DNA of 64,000 nt from CAXTKD01 sp964244885 (GTDB lineage: Bacteria > Pseudomonadota > Alphaproteobacteria > Sphingomonadales > Sphingomonadaceae). This document shows positions 25,183 to 33,166 of the stretch, piece after piece (the stretch's first letter is position 1; each line of letters starts with the position of its first letter). The notes beneath the pieces were generated by a model that saw only the letters and a program-made list of their open reading frames with translations, was not told the DNA's origin and did no database searches. The position numbers were made by a program, and so were the translations under genes. The DNA lies in the NCBI GenBank assembly GCA_964244885.1, contig CAXTKD010000006.1, positions 62,001 through 126,000 on the forward strand, given 5' to 3'.

Positions 25183-26760
25183 ATGATCATCGGTTCGCCG
25201 GTCAATGGCAACGATCCAGACGTCAAGCGCAACGAGACGGCGATGCGCGCCCTCGTCGGCGATTTGCGCGCGCTTTCCGCGAAGATCGCGCTCGGCGGCG
25301 GCGAGTCCTCGCGCCAGCGCCACGTCGCGCGCGGCAAGCTCCTGCCGCGCGACCGTGTCGAGCGCCTGCTCGATCCCGGCACCGCCTTCCTCGAGCTGGC
25401 GCCCCTCGCCGCGCACGGAGTCTACGAGGACGACGTGCCCGCCGCCGGCGTCATCGCCGGCGTCGGCCAGGTCGAGGGGCGAAGCTGCGTCATCGTCTGC
25501 AACGACCCGACGGTGAAGGGCGGCAGCTATTACCCCCTCACCGTTAAGAAGCACCTGCGCGCCCAGGAAGTCGCGCAGCAGAACCGGCTGCCGTGCATCT
25601 ATCTGGTCGATTCGGGCGGCGCCAACCTGCCGCGCCAAGACCAGGTGTTCCCCGACCGCGACCATTTCGGCCGCATCTTCTACAACCAGGCGACCATGTC
25701 CGCCGCCGGCATCACCCAGATCGCCGTCGTCATGGGCAGCTGCACCGCCGGCGGCGCCTATGTCCCCGCGATGTCGGACCAGACGATCATCGTGAAGGAC
25801 CAGGGCACGATCTTCCTCGGCGGCCCGCCGCTGGTGAAGGCCGCGACGGGTGAGGACGTGACCGCCGAGGATCTCGGCGGCGGCGACGTCCACGCCCGCC
25901 TCTCAGGCGTCGCCGACCATCTCGCAGCGAACGACGGCGACGCGCTCGACATCGCGCGCTCGATCGTCCGCACGCTCCCCGCCCAGCCCGCGCCCTTCAA
26001 GCCCGCCGCCGAGCCGCGCTTTCCCGCCACCGACCTCTATGGCATCGTCCCGTCGGACACCCGCCAGCCCTATGACGTCCGCGAGATCATCGCGCGCATC
26101 GTCGACGACAGCGCATTGGACGAGTTCAAGCCGCTCTACGGCGAGACGCTCGTCACCGGCTTCGCGCGCATCCACGGCATGCAGGTCGGCATCATCGCCA
26201 ACAACGGCATCCTGTTCTCGGAAAGCGCGCTGAAGGGCGCGCACTTCATCGAGCTGTGCTGCACCCGCAAGATCCCGCTGCTCTTCCTGCAGAACATCAC
26301 CGGCTTCATGATCGGCCGCCGCTACGAGAACGAGGGCATCGCAAAGAACGGCGCCAAGATGGTCACCGCCGTCGCCTGCGCCGCGGTGCCCAAGCTGACC
26401 GTGGTCATCGGCGGCAGCTTCGGCGCAGGCAATTACGGCATGTGCGGCCGCGCTTACTCGCCGCGCTTCCTGTGGATGTGGCCGAACGCCCGCATCAGCG
26501 TGATGGGCGGCGAGCAGGCCGCCTCGGTCCTCGCCACCGTCAAGACCGGCGGCTTCAAGGACAAGGCGGAGGAGGAGGCGTTCAAGGCCCCCATCCGCGA
26601 GCAGTACGAGCGCGAGGGCCATCCCTACTACGCCTCGGCGCGTCTCTGGGACGACGGCGTCATCGACCCCGCCGACACCCGTTCGGTGGTGGCCCTGGGC
26701 CTCGCCGCCTCGCTCAACGCGCCGATCCCTGAGACGCGCTTCGGAACGTTCCGGATGTGA
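25183..26760 (+). CDS. liuB: Methylcrotonyl-CoA carboxylase, carboxyltransferase (beta) subunit
   Basis: 525 aa, the usual length. 'RERHVARGKLLPRDRV'-like opening (here RQRHVARGKLLPRDRV), 'LVDSGGANLPRQDQVFPDRDHFGRIFYNQA', 'GSCTAGGAYVPAMSD' and 'GGSFGAGNYGMCGRAYSPRFLWMWPNA' match the MCC-beta subclass rather than propionyl-CoA carboxylase. With the biotin subunit LiuD it carboxylates 3-methylcrotonyl-CoA to 3-methylglutaconyl-CoA in leucine breakdown. It begins a cluster liuB - NTF2-like - liuC - liuD - liuA on one strand. Confidence 0.93.
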   Translation: MIIGSPVNGNDPDVKRNETAMRALVGDLRALSAKIALGGGESSRQRHVARGKLLPRDRVERLLDPGTAFLELAPLAAHGVYEDDVPAAGVIAGVGQVEGRSCVIVCNDPTVKGGSYYPLTVKKHLRAQEVAQQNRLPCIYLVDSGGANLPRQDQVFPDRDHFGRIFYNQATMSAAGITQIAVVMGSCTAGGAYVPAMSDQTIIVKDQGTIFLGGPPLVKAATGEDVTAEDLGGGDVHARLSGVADHLAANDGDALDIARSIVRTLPAQPAPFKPAAEPRFPATDLYGIVPSDTRQPYDVREIIARIVDDSALDEFKPLYGETLVTGFARIHGMQVGIIANNGILFSESALKGAHFIELCCTRKIPLLFLQNITGFMIGRRYENEGIAKNGAKMVTAVACAAVPKLTVVIGGSFGAGNYGMCGRAYSPRFLWMWPNARISVMGGEQAASVLATVKTGGFKDKAEEEAFKAPIREQYEREGHPYYASARLWDDGVIDPADTRSVVALGLAASLNAPIPETRFGTFRM

Positions 26761-26762
26761 CG

Positions 26763-27323
26763 ATGAAAATGCTCCCGCTTGAGAGCCCGTCATCCCGGCG
26801 AAAGCCGGGACCCGGACGATCGTCCCGCTGGGTCCCGGCTTTCGCCGGGATGACGGTGCTTTTGTCAGCTCAGGCGCAAGCCGCCGACCTCCCCAAGACG
26901 CGCACCCCCATCGCCGCGCCCGACAACACCGACGCCTCGCTCGACGCCCGCGCCATCATCGCGCTCATCGACCGCCTCTCCACCGCGATCGCCGCCAAGG
27001 ACACCGCGACCCTCACCGCCCTCACCCTCCCGAACGGCGTCGTGGTCAGCATCCGCGACGACACCGGCGCGCTGTCCGCCAAGAGCTTCGCCGACTGGAC
27101 CGCCGCACTCCCCGCCGTCCCCGGCCGCCTCGAAGAGCGCATCGGCCGGCCCGACATCACCCTCGCCGGCGGCGCGGCCTCGGCGGCGGCGCCCTACATC
27201 TTCCTGATCGACGGCAAGCTCCACCATTGCGGCACCGACTTCTTCCAGTTCGTCCGCACCCCCACCGGCTGGAAGCTCACCGCGATCACCTACAATTCCA
27301 CGACCGAGGGCTGCGCGGGATGA
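26763..27323 (+). CDS. Exported NTF2/SnoaL-like hypothetical with a palindromic repeat inside its signal peptide
   Basis: 186 aa from ATG 26763, just after the liuB stop (GTG at 26757 is an alternative). Residues after 'MKMLPLES' are translated from a perfect 26-bp inverted repeat (26788-26855), giving 'RRKPGPGRSSRWVPAFAGMT', then 'VLLSAQAQA' and mature 'ADLPKTRTP'. The repeat keeps the frame and contributes part of the hydrophobic core of the apparent signal peptide. The mature domain ('ALIDRLSTAIAAKDTATLTAL...', 'YIFLIDGKLHHCGTDFFQFVRTPTGWKLTAITY') looks like a SnoaL/NTF2-like fold of unknown role. Its place in the liu operon may be incidental. Confidence 0.75.
   Translation: MKMLPLESPSSRRKPGPGRSSRWVPAFAGMTVLLSAQAQAADLPKTRTPIAAPDNTDASLDARAIIALIDRLSTAIAAKDTATLTALTLPNGVVVSIRDDTGALSAKSFADWTAALPAVPGRLEERIGRPDITLAGGAASAAAPYIFLIDGKLHHCGTDFFQFVRTPTGWKLTAITYNSTTEGCAG
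26788..26855. repeat. Family B repeat doublet inserted in a coding region
   Basis: Left arm 26788-26813 (CGTCATCCCGGCGAAAGCCG, GGACCC) and right arm 26830-26855 are perfect reverse complements over 26 bp with a 16-base loop. Other copies lie between genes. This one is translated in frame inside the gene at 26763-27323. Confidence 0.9.
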
Positions 27324-27340
27324 CGTCGCCAAAGCCAAAA

Positions 27341-27449
27341 TCCCCTCCCCCAGGGGGAGGGGTAGGGGTGGGTTCTCGCGCTCCGCGTAACGCCTGGCGT
27401 CCCGTGTCGGCCCGACCCACCCCCAACCCCTCCCCCGAGGGGAGGGGAG
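27341..27449. repeat. Family A repeat doublet before liuC
   Basis: Inverted arms starting TCCCCTCCCCCAGGGGGAGG and ending CCCCTCCCCCGAGGGGAGGG around a ~50-base centre. The right end, GGAGGGGAG (27441-27449), lies ten bases before the liuC ATG and is the only ribosome-site-like sequence there. Confidence 0.8.
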
Positions 27450-27459
27450 CGTTCGCGCC

Positions 27460-28239
27460 ATGACCCTCCAACTCTCGATCGACCCCAGCAACGTCGCCCA
27501 CGTCACGCTCGATCGCCCCGAGCGCCACAACGCCTTCGACGAAGCGCTGATCGCCGCCCTCACCGAAGCCTTCACCACCTTCGCCACATCCCGCCCGCGC
27601 GCCGTCGTCCTGCGCGGCAACGGTCCCAGCTTCTGCGCCGGCGCCGACCTCGCGTGGATGAAGCGCGCCGCCGGCTGGACGGAAGCCGAGAACCAGGCTG
27701 ACGCGCAGACGCTCTCCGACATGCTCGCCGCGATCGACGCCTGCCCGGCGCCGGTGATCGCCGTCGTCCACGGCGCGGCCTATGGCGGCGGCGTCGGCCT
27801 CGTCGCCTGCGCCGACCTCGCGGTCGCCGACCCGAGCGCCAAGTTCCGCCTGTCCGAGGTCCGCCTCGGCCTCACCCCCGCGACGATCTCGCCCTTCGTC
27901 ATCGCGGCGATCGGCGCGCGCCAGTCGCGCCGCTGGTTCACCACCGCCGAGAGCTTCGACGCCGCCACCGCGCACGCCATCGGCCTCGTCCATGCCGTCG
28001 CCGACAACCCCGACGAGCAGGTCGCCGCCTGGCTCGCCCACCTGCTCGACGCCGCCCCCGGCGCGGTCGCCGACGCCAAGGCGCTGGTCCGTGACGTCGT
28101 CGGCCTGCCGATCACCGCCGCGCTGCGCGCCGAAACCGCCCGCCGCATCGCCGCCCGCCGCGTCAGTGCCGAAGGCCGCGAAGGGCTCGACGCCTTCCTC
28201 ACCAAGCGCCGCCCGGCGTGGACGAAACCCAATGCATAA
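27460..28239 (+). CDS. liuC: Methylglutaconyl-CoA hydratase (enoyl-CoA hydratase family)
   Basis: 259 aa, crotonase fold. 'VTLDRPERHNAFDEALI', the oxyanion-hole region 'LRGNGPSFCAGADLAWMKR' and 'VVHGAAYGGGVGLVACADLAVAD' are visible; 'SEVRLGLTPATISPFVIAAIG' is typical of the methylglutaconyl-CoA hydratase subgroup. It hydrates 3-methylglutaconyl-CoA to HMG-CoA, the step after the carboxylase whose subunits are encoded on both sides. The stop overlaps the start of liuD by 8 bp, indicating coupling. Confidence 0.88.
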   Translation: MTLQLSIDPSNVAHVTLDRPERHNAFDEALIAALTEAFTTFATSRPRAVVLRGNGPSFCAGADLAWMKRAAGWTEAENQADAQTLSDMLAAIDACPAPVIAVVHGAAYGGGVGLVACADLAVADPSAKFRLSEVRLGLTPATISPFVIAAIGARQSRRWFTTAESFDAATAHAIGLVHAVADNPDEQVAAWLAHLLDAAPGAVADAKALVRDVVGLPITAALRAETARRIAARRVSAEGREGLDAFLTKRRPAWTKPNA

Positions 28240-30214
28240 GATCCTGATCGCCAACCGCGGCGAGATCGCCCGCCGGGTCATCCGCACCGCGCACCGCATG
28301 GGGCTGGAGACCGTCGCGGTCTATTCGGAGGCCGACGCCGAATCCCCGCACGTCCGCGAGGCGGGCCAGGCGGTGCTCATCGGCCCCGCGCCGGCCGCCG
28401 AATCCTACCTCCGGGTCGACGCCATCCTCGACGCCTGCCGCCGCACCGGCGCCGACGCCGTCCATCCCGGCTACGGCTTCCTGTCGGAGAACGCCGCCTT
28501 CGCCGAGGCCTGCGAGGCGTCCGACATCGTGTTCATCGGCCCCCCCGCCTCGGCGATCCGCGCCATGGGGCTCAAGGACGCGGCGAAGACGCTGATGAAG
28601 GTCGCCGGAGTCCCCGTCGTCCCCGGCTATCAGGGCGACGACCAGTCGCTGCCGCGCCTCGAGCGCTCGGCCAAGGCGGTCGGCTATCCGCTGCTCATCA
28701 AGGCGGTGGCGGGCGGCGGCGGCAAGGGCATGCGCCGCGTCGACGCGCCGGAGGAGTTCGCCGACGCTCTGATGGCGGCGCAGCGCGAGGCCGCCCGCGC
28801 CTTCGGCAACGACGGCGTTCTGATCGAGAAATACCTCACCAAGCCCCGCCATATCGAGGTCCAGGTCTTCGCCGACAGCCACGGCAACGCGGTTCATTTG
28901 TTCGAGCGCGACTGCTCGCTCCAGCGCCGCCACCAGAAGGTCATCGAGGAGGCGCCCGCGCCCGGCATGCCGCCCGAGTTCCGGAAAAGCATGGGCGACG
29001 CCGCGGTCAAGGCCGCCAAGGCGATCCAGTATCGCGGGGCCGGCACCGTCGAGTTCATCGTCGACGCCTCCGTCCCCTTGGGCGAGGCGCCCTTCTACTT
29101 CATGGAGATGAACACCCGCCTCCAGGTCGAGCATCCCGTGACCGAGGCGATCACCGGCCTCGATCTTGTCGAGTGGCAGATCCGCGTCGCGAATGGCGAG
29201 CCGCTGCCGCTGACCCAGGATCAATTGAAGATCACCGGCCACGCCGTCGAGGCGCGCCTGTATGCCGAGGACCCGGACAACGGCTTCCTGCCCTCCATCG
29301 GCACGCTCACCGCGCTGTCGCTCCCGGCGAACCTCACCGGCGTCCGCATCGACGCCGGGGTCGAGCAGGGCGGGGCGGTCACCGTCCACTACGACCCGAT
29401 GATCGCCAAGGTCATCGCGCACGGCGCCGATCGCCACGTCGCGATCGACCGGCTGGTCGCGGCGCTCGACGCCAGCGTCGTCGAGGGCGTTCGCACCAAC
29501 CGCGCCTTCCTCGCCCGCTTGGTCGATCACGAGGCGTTCCGCGCCGGCGACGTCGACACCGCCTTCATCGAGCGCCACGCCGAGACGCTGAAGCCCTCCA
29601 CCGACATCCCCGACCGCGTGATGGCGATCGCCGCGCTCGCCGCCGCGCAGCCCTATGACGCCGCCCCTCCCGCCACCTTGTTCGAGAAGCTCGGCCCCTG
29701 GCGGATGAACCTGCCGCCCCGCCGCCAGATCGAGTTCCACCCCGACGGCGCGCCCGCCCGCCACCTGATCCTCGCGCGCTCAGACGACGGCACCGCGATC
29801 GCGGGCCTCGAAACCCCGCTCGCGGCCCGCGCCCGCTGGCGCGCGCCGACGACGATCGAGGTCGATTTCGCCGGCGATCTCGTCCGCGCCACCGTCATCG
29901 CGCACGACGGCGCGATCGAGGTCCGCGCCGGCGGCCGCACATTCCGCCTCCCGACCCGCCCCGCCGCCGCCGCCAGCGCCGCGGCCGGCGGCGACGGCAA
30001 GGTCACCGCCCCGATGCCCGGCCGCGTCCTCGCCCTGTTCGTCAAGCTCGGCCAGACCGTGGCGGCCGGCGAACGCCTCGCCGTATTGGAGGCCATGAAG
30101 ATGGAGCACCGCCTCAACGCCCCGTCCGCCGGTACCGTGAAGTCGCTCGGCGTGACAGAAGGCGACCAGGTCAGCGAAGGCGCGCTGATCGTCGAGATCG
30201 AGGCGGACACATAA
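28232..30214 (+). CDS. liuD: Methylcrotonyl-CoA carboxylase, biotin-containing (alpha) subunit
   Basis: 660 aa from MHKILIANRGEIARRVI. Biotin carboxylase N-domain (1-110), ATP-grasp (~115-320, 'LLIKAVAGGGGKGMRRV' and 'FMEMNTRLQVEHPVTEAITG'), biotin carboxylase C-domain (~335-440), linker, and a C-terminal biotinyl domain with 'LEAMKMEHRL', biotin-attachment Lys623. It carboxylates biotin with ATP and bicarbonate and hands the carboxyl group to LiuB. The start lies inside the 3' end of liuC. It could also be read as a generic acyl-CoA carboxylase, but the neighbours argue for leucine degradation. Confidence 0.92.
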   Translation: MHKILIANRGEIARRVIRTAHRMGLETVAVYSEADAESPHVREAGQAVLIGPAPAAESYLRVDAILDACRRTGADAVHPGYGFLSENAAFAEACEASDIVFIGPPASAIRAMGLKDAAKTLMKVAGVPVVPGYQGDDQSLPRLERSAKAVGYPLLIKAVAGGGGKGMRRVDAPEEFADALMAAQREAARAFGNDGVLIEKYLTKPRHIEVQVFADSHGNAVHLFERDCSLQRRHQKVIEEAPAPGMPPEFRKSMGDAAVKAAKAIQYRGAGTVEFIVDASVPLGEAPFYFMEMNTRLQVEHPVTEAITGLDLVEWQIRVANGEPLPLTQDQLKITGHAVEARLYAEDPDNGFLPSIGTLTALSLPANLTGVRIDAGVEQGGAVTVHYDPMIAKVIAHGADRHVAIDRLVAALDASVVEGVRTNRAFLARLVDHEAFRAGDVDTAFIERHAETLKPSTDIPDRVMAIAALAAAQPYDAAPPATLFEKLGPWRMNLPPRRQIEFHPDGAPARHLILARSDDGTAIAGLETPLAARARWRAPTTIEVDFAGDLVRATVIAHDGAIEVRAGGRTFRLPTRPAAAASAAAGGDGKVTAPMPGRVLALFVKLGQTVAAGERLAVLEAMKMEHRLNAPSAGTVKSLGVTEGDQVSEGALIVEIEADT

Positions 30215-30219
30215 AGCAA

Positions 30220-30343
30220 ATCCCCTCCCCTTGATGGGGAGGGGTAGGGGTGGGGTGACAGCGCTGGGGACAAGATCAACCAAGCAGAACCAAGCCCGAC
30301 CTCTATCACCCCCACCTAACCTTCCCCATCAAAGGGGGAGGGA
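30220..30343. repeat. Family A repeat doublet between liuD and liuA
   Basis: Left arm TCCCCTCCCCTTGATGGGGA, right arm TTCCCCATCAAAGGGGGAGG, separated by ~80 bases; both arms share the ATGGGGA/CCCCAT core, so they pair with each other. It fills the 153-bp gap, and no promoter is obvious there. Confidence 0.8.
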
Positions 30344-30367
30344 CTTGTTCAGCACGGGATCGCAATC

Positions 30368-31531
30368 ATGACTCTCCCCACCCTCCGCTTCGATCACGGC
30401 GAGGAGATCGAGATGCTGCGCGATGCCGTCCGCGCCTTCGCGGCGGATCGCATCGCCCCCCGCGCCGCCGAGATCGACGCCAGCAACAAATTCCCGCGCG
30501 ACCTGTGGCCCGAGATCGGCGCGCTCGGCCTCCACGGCATCACCGTGTCGGAGGAATATGGCGGCGCCGGCATGGGCTATCTCGCGCACGTCGTCGCGAT
30601 GGAGGAGATCAGCCGCGCCTCGGCATCGGTCGGCCTGAGTTACGGCGCGCACTCCAACCTCTGCGTCAACCAGTTGAACCGCTGGGGCACGCCGGAGCAG
30701 AAGGCGCGCTACCTGCCCAAGCTCGTCTCCGGCGAGCATGTCGGCAGCCTCGCGATGTCGGAGCCGGGCTCGGGCTCGGACGTCGTCTCGATGCGGCTGA
30801 AGGCGGAAAAGCGCAACGATCGCTATGCCTTGAACGGCAACAAGATGTGGATCACCAACGGTCCCGAGGCGGATACGCTGATCGTCTACGCCAAGACCGA
30901 CATGGACGCCGGCCCGCGCGGCATCACCGCCTTCCTGATCGAAAAGGGCCAGAAGGGTTTCTCGACCGCGCAGAAGCTCGACAAGCTCGGCATGCGCGGC
31001 AGCGACACCTGCGAGCTGGTGTTCGAGGATTGCGAGGTGCCCTACGAGAACGTCCTGCACGAGGAAGGGAAGGGCGCCACCGTCCTGATGTCCGGACTCG
31101 ATTACGAGCGCGTCGTGCTCTCCGGCGGCCCGCTCGGCATCATGGCCGCCTGTCTCGACGTCACCATCCCCTACGTCCACGAGCGCAGGCAGTTCGGCCA
31201 GGCGATCGGCACCTTCCAACTGATGCAGGGCAAGCTGGCCGACATGTACGTGACGTTTTCCTCGGCGCGCGCCTACGTCTACGCGGTGGCGCAGGCCTGT
31301 GACCGTGGCGAGACCGCCCGCAAGGACGCCGCCGGCTGCATCCTCTACTCGGCGGAGAAAGCAACCTGGATGGCGCTTGAGGCGCTGCAGGCGCTCGGCG
31401 GCAACGGCTACATCAACGAATACCCGACCGGCCGCCTGCTCCGCGACGCCAAGCTCTACGAGATCGGCGCCGGGACGAGCGAGATCCGGCGCTACCTGAT
31501 CGGGCGGGAATTGTTCGAAGAGACAGCGTGA
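30368..31531 (+). CDS. liuA: Isovaleryl-CoA dehydrogenase
   Basis: 387 aa acyl-CoA dehydrogenase. 'SEEYGGAGMGYLAHVVAMEEISRASASVGLSYGAHSNLC' and 'MSEPGSGSDVVSM' (FAD/substrate contacts) are the IVD-type signatures; 'YINEYPTGRLLRDAKLYEIGAGTSEIRR' closes the fold and includes the Glu region near the FAD. It oxidises isovaleryl-CoA to 3-methylcrotonyl-CoA, the substrate of LiuBD, passing electrons to ETF. It is last in the liu cluster, after a repeat-filled gap. Confidence 0.93.
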   Translation: MTLPTLRFDHGEEIEMLRDAVRAFAADRIAPRAAEIDASNKFPRDLWPEIGALGLHGITVSEEYGGAGMGYLAHVVAMEEISRASASVGLSYGAHSNLCVNQLNRWGTPEQKARYLPKLVSGEHVGSLAMSEPGSGSDVVSMRLKAEKRNDRYALNGNKMWITNGPEADTLIVYAKTDMDAGPRGITAFLIEKGQKGFSTAQKLDKLGMRGSDTCELVFEDCEVPYENVLHEEGKGATVLMSGLDYERVVLSGGPLGIMAACLDVTIPYVHERRQFGQAIGTFQLMQGKLADMYVTFSSARAYVYAVAQACDRGETARKDAAGCILYSAEKATWMALEALQALGGNGYINEYPTGRLLRDAKLYEIGAGTSEIRRYLIGRELFEETA

Positions 31532-31533
31532 TC

Positions 31534-31562
31534 TTGACAAATGTAACCGGATAGGATATAGG
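31534..31562 (+). promoter_or_regulatory. Candidate sigma-70-type promoter for the MHS transporter
   Basis: TTGACA (31534-31539), 17-base spacer, TATAGG (31557-31562), directly after the liuA stop. It would give a leader of about 185 bases before the transporter ATG at 31756. Confidence 0.55.
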
Positions 31563-31577
31563 GGGCCACCCAAGTCT

Positions 31578-31605
31578 CCGTTCGTCCTGAGCTTGTCGAA
31601 GGACG
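31578..31605. repeat. Family C repeat, single arm
   Basis: CCGTTCGTCCTGAGCTTGTC followed by GAAGGACG; the same sequence occurs as a perfect inverted pair at 37765-37842. Here only one arm is present, inside the leader of the MHS transporter gene. Confidence 0.8.
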
Positions 31606-31637
31606 ATCGGGCGCTGGGAATGTAAGGGAGAGCCTAA

Positions 31638-31727
31638 GTGAACACGCACACGCTATTCAGGCGTCCCACCGTGTCCACTTGTTCAGGTTGGAAGTTTACG
31701 CCAGCCGGCTATTCAGGTGTAAACTAG
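31638..31727 (+). CDS. Possible 29-aa leader peptide
   Basis: A GTG start after GGGAGAG (a good ribosome site) opens 29 codons, MNTHTLFRRPTVSTCSGWKF and nine more, ending in TAG at 31725-31727. The stop falls at the first base of the right arm of a 15-bp inverted repeat that precedes the transporter gene. The arrangement resembles an upstream open reading frame controlling a hairpin, but codon content gives no amino-acid signal and the reading frame could be chance. Confidence 0.35.
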   Translation: MNTHTLFRRPTVSTCSGWKFTPAGYSGVN

Positions 31728-31741
31728 GCGTAAACTTCCAA
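31688..31741 (+). promoter_or_regulatory. Inverted repeat / three-box operator or attenuator before the MHS transporter
   Basis: TTGGAAGTTTACGCC (31688-31702) and its exact reverse complement GGCGTAAACTTCCAA (31727-31741) flank 24 bases that hold a further box GTGTAAACT. The boxes GTGTAAACT and GCGTAAACT lie 11 bp apart in direct orientation, with a third inverted copy in the left arm. This could be an operator for a dimeric repressor or an RNA hairpin next to the GAGGAG ribosome site (31745-31750). Confidence 0.6.
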
Positions 31742-31755
31742 TCCGAGGAGCCAGA

Positions 31756-33021
31756 ATGGACAGCCGCCGGCGCCTGCGCTCGATCCTCGGCGGCTCGATC
31801 GGCAACCTCGTCGAATGGTATGACTGGTACGCCTATTCGGCGTTGTCGCTCTATTTCGCCAAGGTCTTCTTTCCAAAGGGCGATTCGACCGCGCAGCTGC
31901 TGAACGCAGCCGCGGTGTTCATGGTCGGCTTCCTCGTCCGCCCGATCGGCGGCTGGCTGCTCGGCGTCTATGCCGACAAGCGCGGGCGGAAGACCGCTCT
32001 CACCCTGTCGGTGACGATGATGTGCGCCGGCTCGCTGATCGTCGCGCTCACCCCCGGCTACGCCACCATCGGGGTCGCCGCTCCCATCCTGCTGGTCGTC
32101 GCCCGCCTGGTTCAAGGCCTGTCGGTCGGCGGCGAATATGGCGCGAGCGCCACCTACATCAGCGAGATGGCCACCAGCCGCCACCGTGGCTTCTGGGCGA
32201 GCTTCCAGTACGTCACGCTCGTCGGCGGCCAGCTCCTGGCGCTCGCCGTCCTGCTCGTCCTCCAGGCGTCGATGCCCGAGGCGGCGCTCGAGGCCTGGGG
32301 CTGGCGCATCCCCTTCGCCATCGGCGCGCTCGCCGCCGTCGTCGCCTTCTGGCTGCGGCGCGGCATCGACGAAACGCATGCCTTCGAATCCGTCGCCCCC
32401 GCCGAGCGCCACGCGCTCCTGCGAAAGCTCGCCCAGCACCCGCGCCAGGTGCTGACCGTCGTCGGCCTCACCGCCGGCGGCACGCTCGCCTTTTACACCT
32501 TCACCACCTACATGCAGAAATTCCTGGTCAACACCGCCGGCTTCTCAAAGCCCGACGCCACGCTGATCTCCGCCGGCAGCCTCATCCTTTTCACCCTGCT
32601 CCAGCCCGCCATGGGCGCGCTGTCGGACCGCGTCGGCCGCCGCCCGATGCTCATCGCCTTCGGAGTCCTCGGCCTCGCCACCACCGTGCCGATCCTGACC
32701 GCGCTCGGCGAGACGCGCAGCGTCGGCGCCGCCTTCCTGCTGATCAGCGCGGCGCTCGCCGTCAACGCCTGCTATTCGTCGATCAGCGGCCTGGTGAAGG
32801 CGGAGATGTTCCCAGCCGAAATCCGCGCGCTCGGCGTCGGCCTGCCCTATGCGGTCGCCGTCTCGCTGTTCGGCGGCACCGCCGAATATCTCGCGCTCTG
32901 GTTCAAGGGCGCCGGCCACGAGAGCTGGTTCTACTGGTACGTCACCGCCTGCATCGGCCTGTCGCTCGCCGTCTACTGGACGATGCCCGAGCCGCAGAAG
33001 ACCTCGACGATTCAGGAATGA
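31756..33021 (+). CDS. MFS transporter, metabolite:H+ symporter (MHS, KgtP/ShiA-like)
   Basis: 421 aa with 12 membrane segments. 'GSIGNLVEWYDWYAYSALSLYFAKVFFP' at the N-terminus, 'RPIGGWLLGVYADKRGRK' in loop 2-3 and 'GLSVGGEYGASATYISEMA' in TM4 are the MHS-family signatures. Members import carboxylates such as alpha-ketoglutarate, citrate or shikimate with protons. The substrate cannot be fixed by sequence. It has its own promoter-like sequence and an elaborate leader, so it is probably controlled separately from the liu genes before it. Confidence 0.87.
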   Translation: MDSRRRLRSILGGSIGNLVEWYDWYAYSALSLYFAKVFFPKGDSTAQLLNAAAVFMVGFLVRPIGGWLLGVYADKRGRKTALTLSVTMMCAGSLIVALTPGYATIGVAAPILLVVARLVQGLSVGGEYGASATYISEMATSRHRGFWASFQYVTLVGGQLLALAVLLVLQASMPEAALEAWGWRIPFAIGALAAVVAFWLRRGIDETHAFESVAPAERHALLRKLAQHPRQVLTVVGLTAGGTLAFYTFTTYMQKFLVNTAGFSKPDATLISAGSLILFTLLQPAMGALSDRVGRRPMLIAFGVLGLATTVPILTALGETRSVGAAFLLISAALAVNACYSSISGLVKAEMFPAEIRALGVGLPYAVAVSLFGGTAEYLALWFKGAGHESWFYWYVTACIGLSLAVYWTMPEPQKTSTIQE

Positions 33022-33040
33022 CCCGTTCAACAAGCGCGAA

Positions 33041-33156
33041 AATCCCCTCCCCAGCGGGGAGGGGTAGGGGTGGGGAGAGCCTCTCCACCCGCTCGGCGCC
33101 GGGCGAGGCCTACGGCCGGACCCCACCCCTACCCCTCCCCTGAGGGGAGGGGATTT
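33041..33156. repeat. Family A repeat doublet between MHS transporter and P450
   Basis: Left arm AATCCCCTCCCCAGCGGGGA, right arm CCCTCCCCTGAGGGGAGGGG, with a ~55-base centre. It sits between convergent genes, where a hairpin could stop transcription in both directions. Confidence 0.8.
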
Positions 33157-33166
33157 GGACTGTGGG

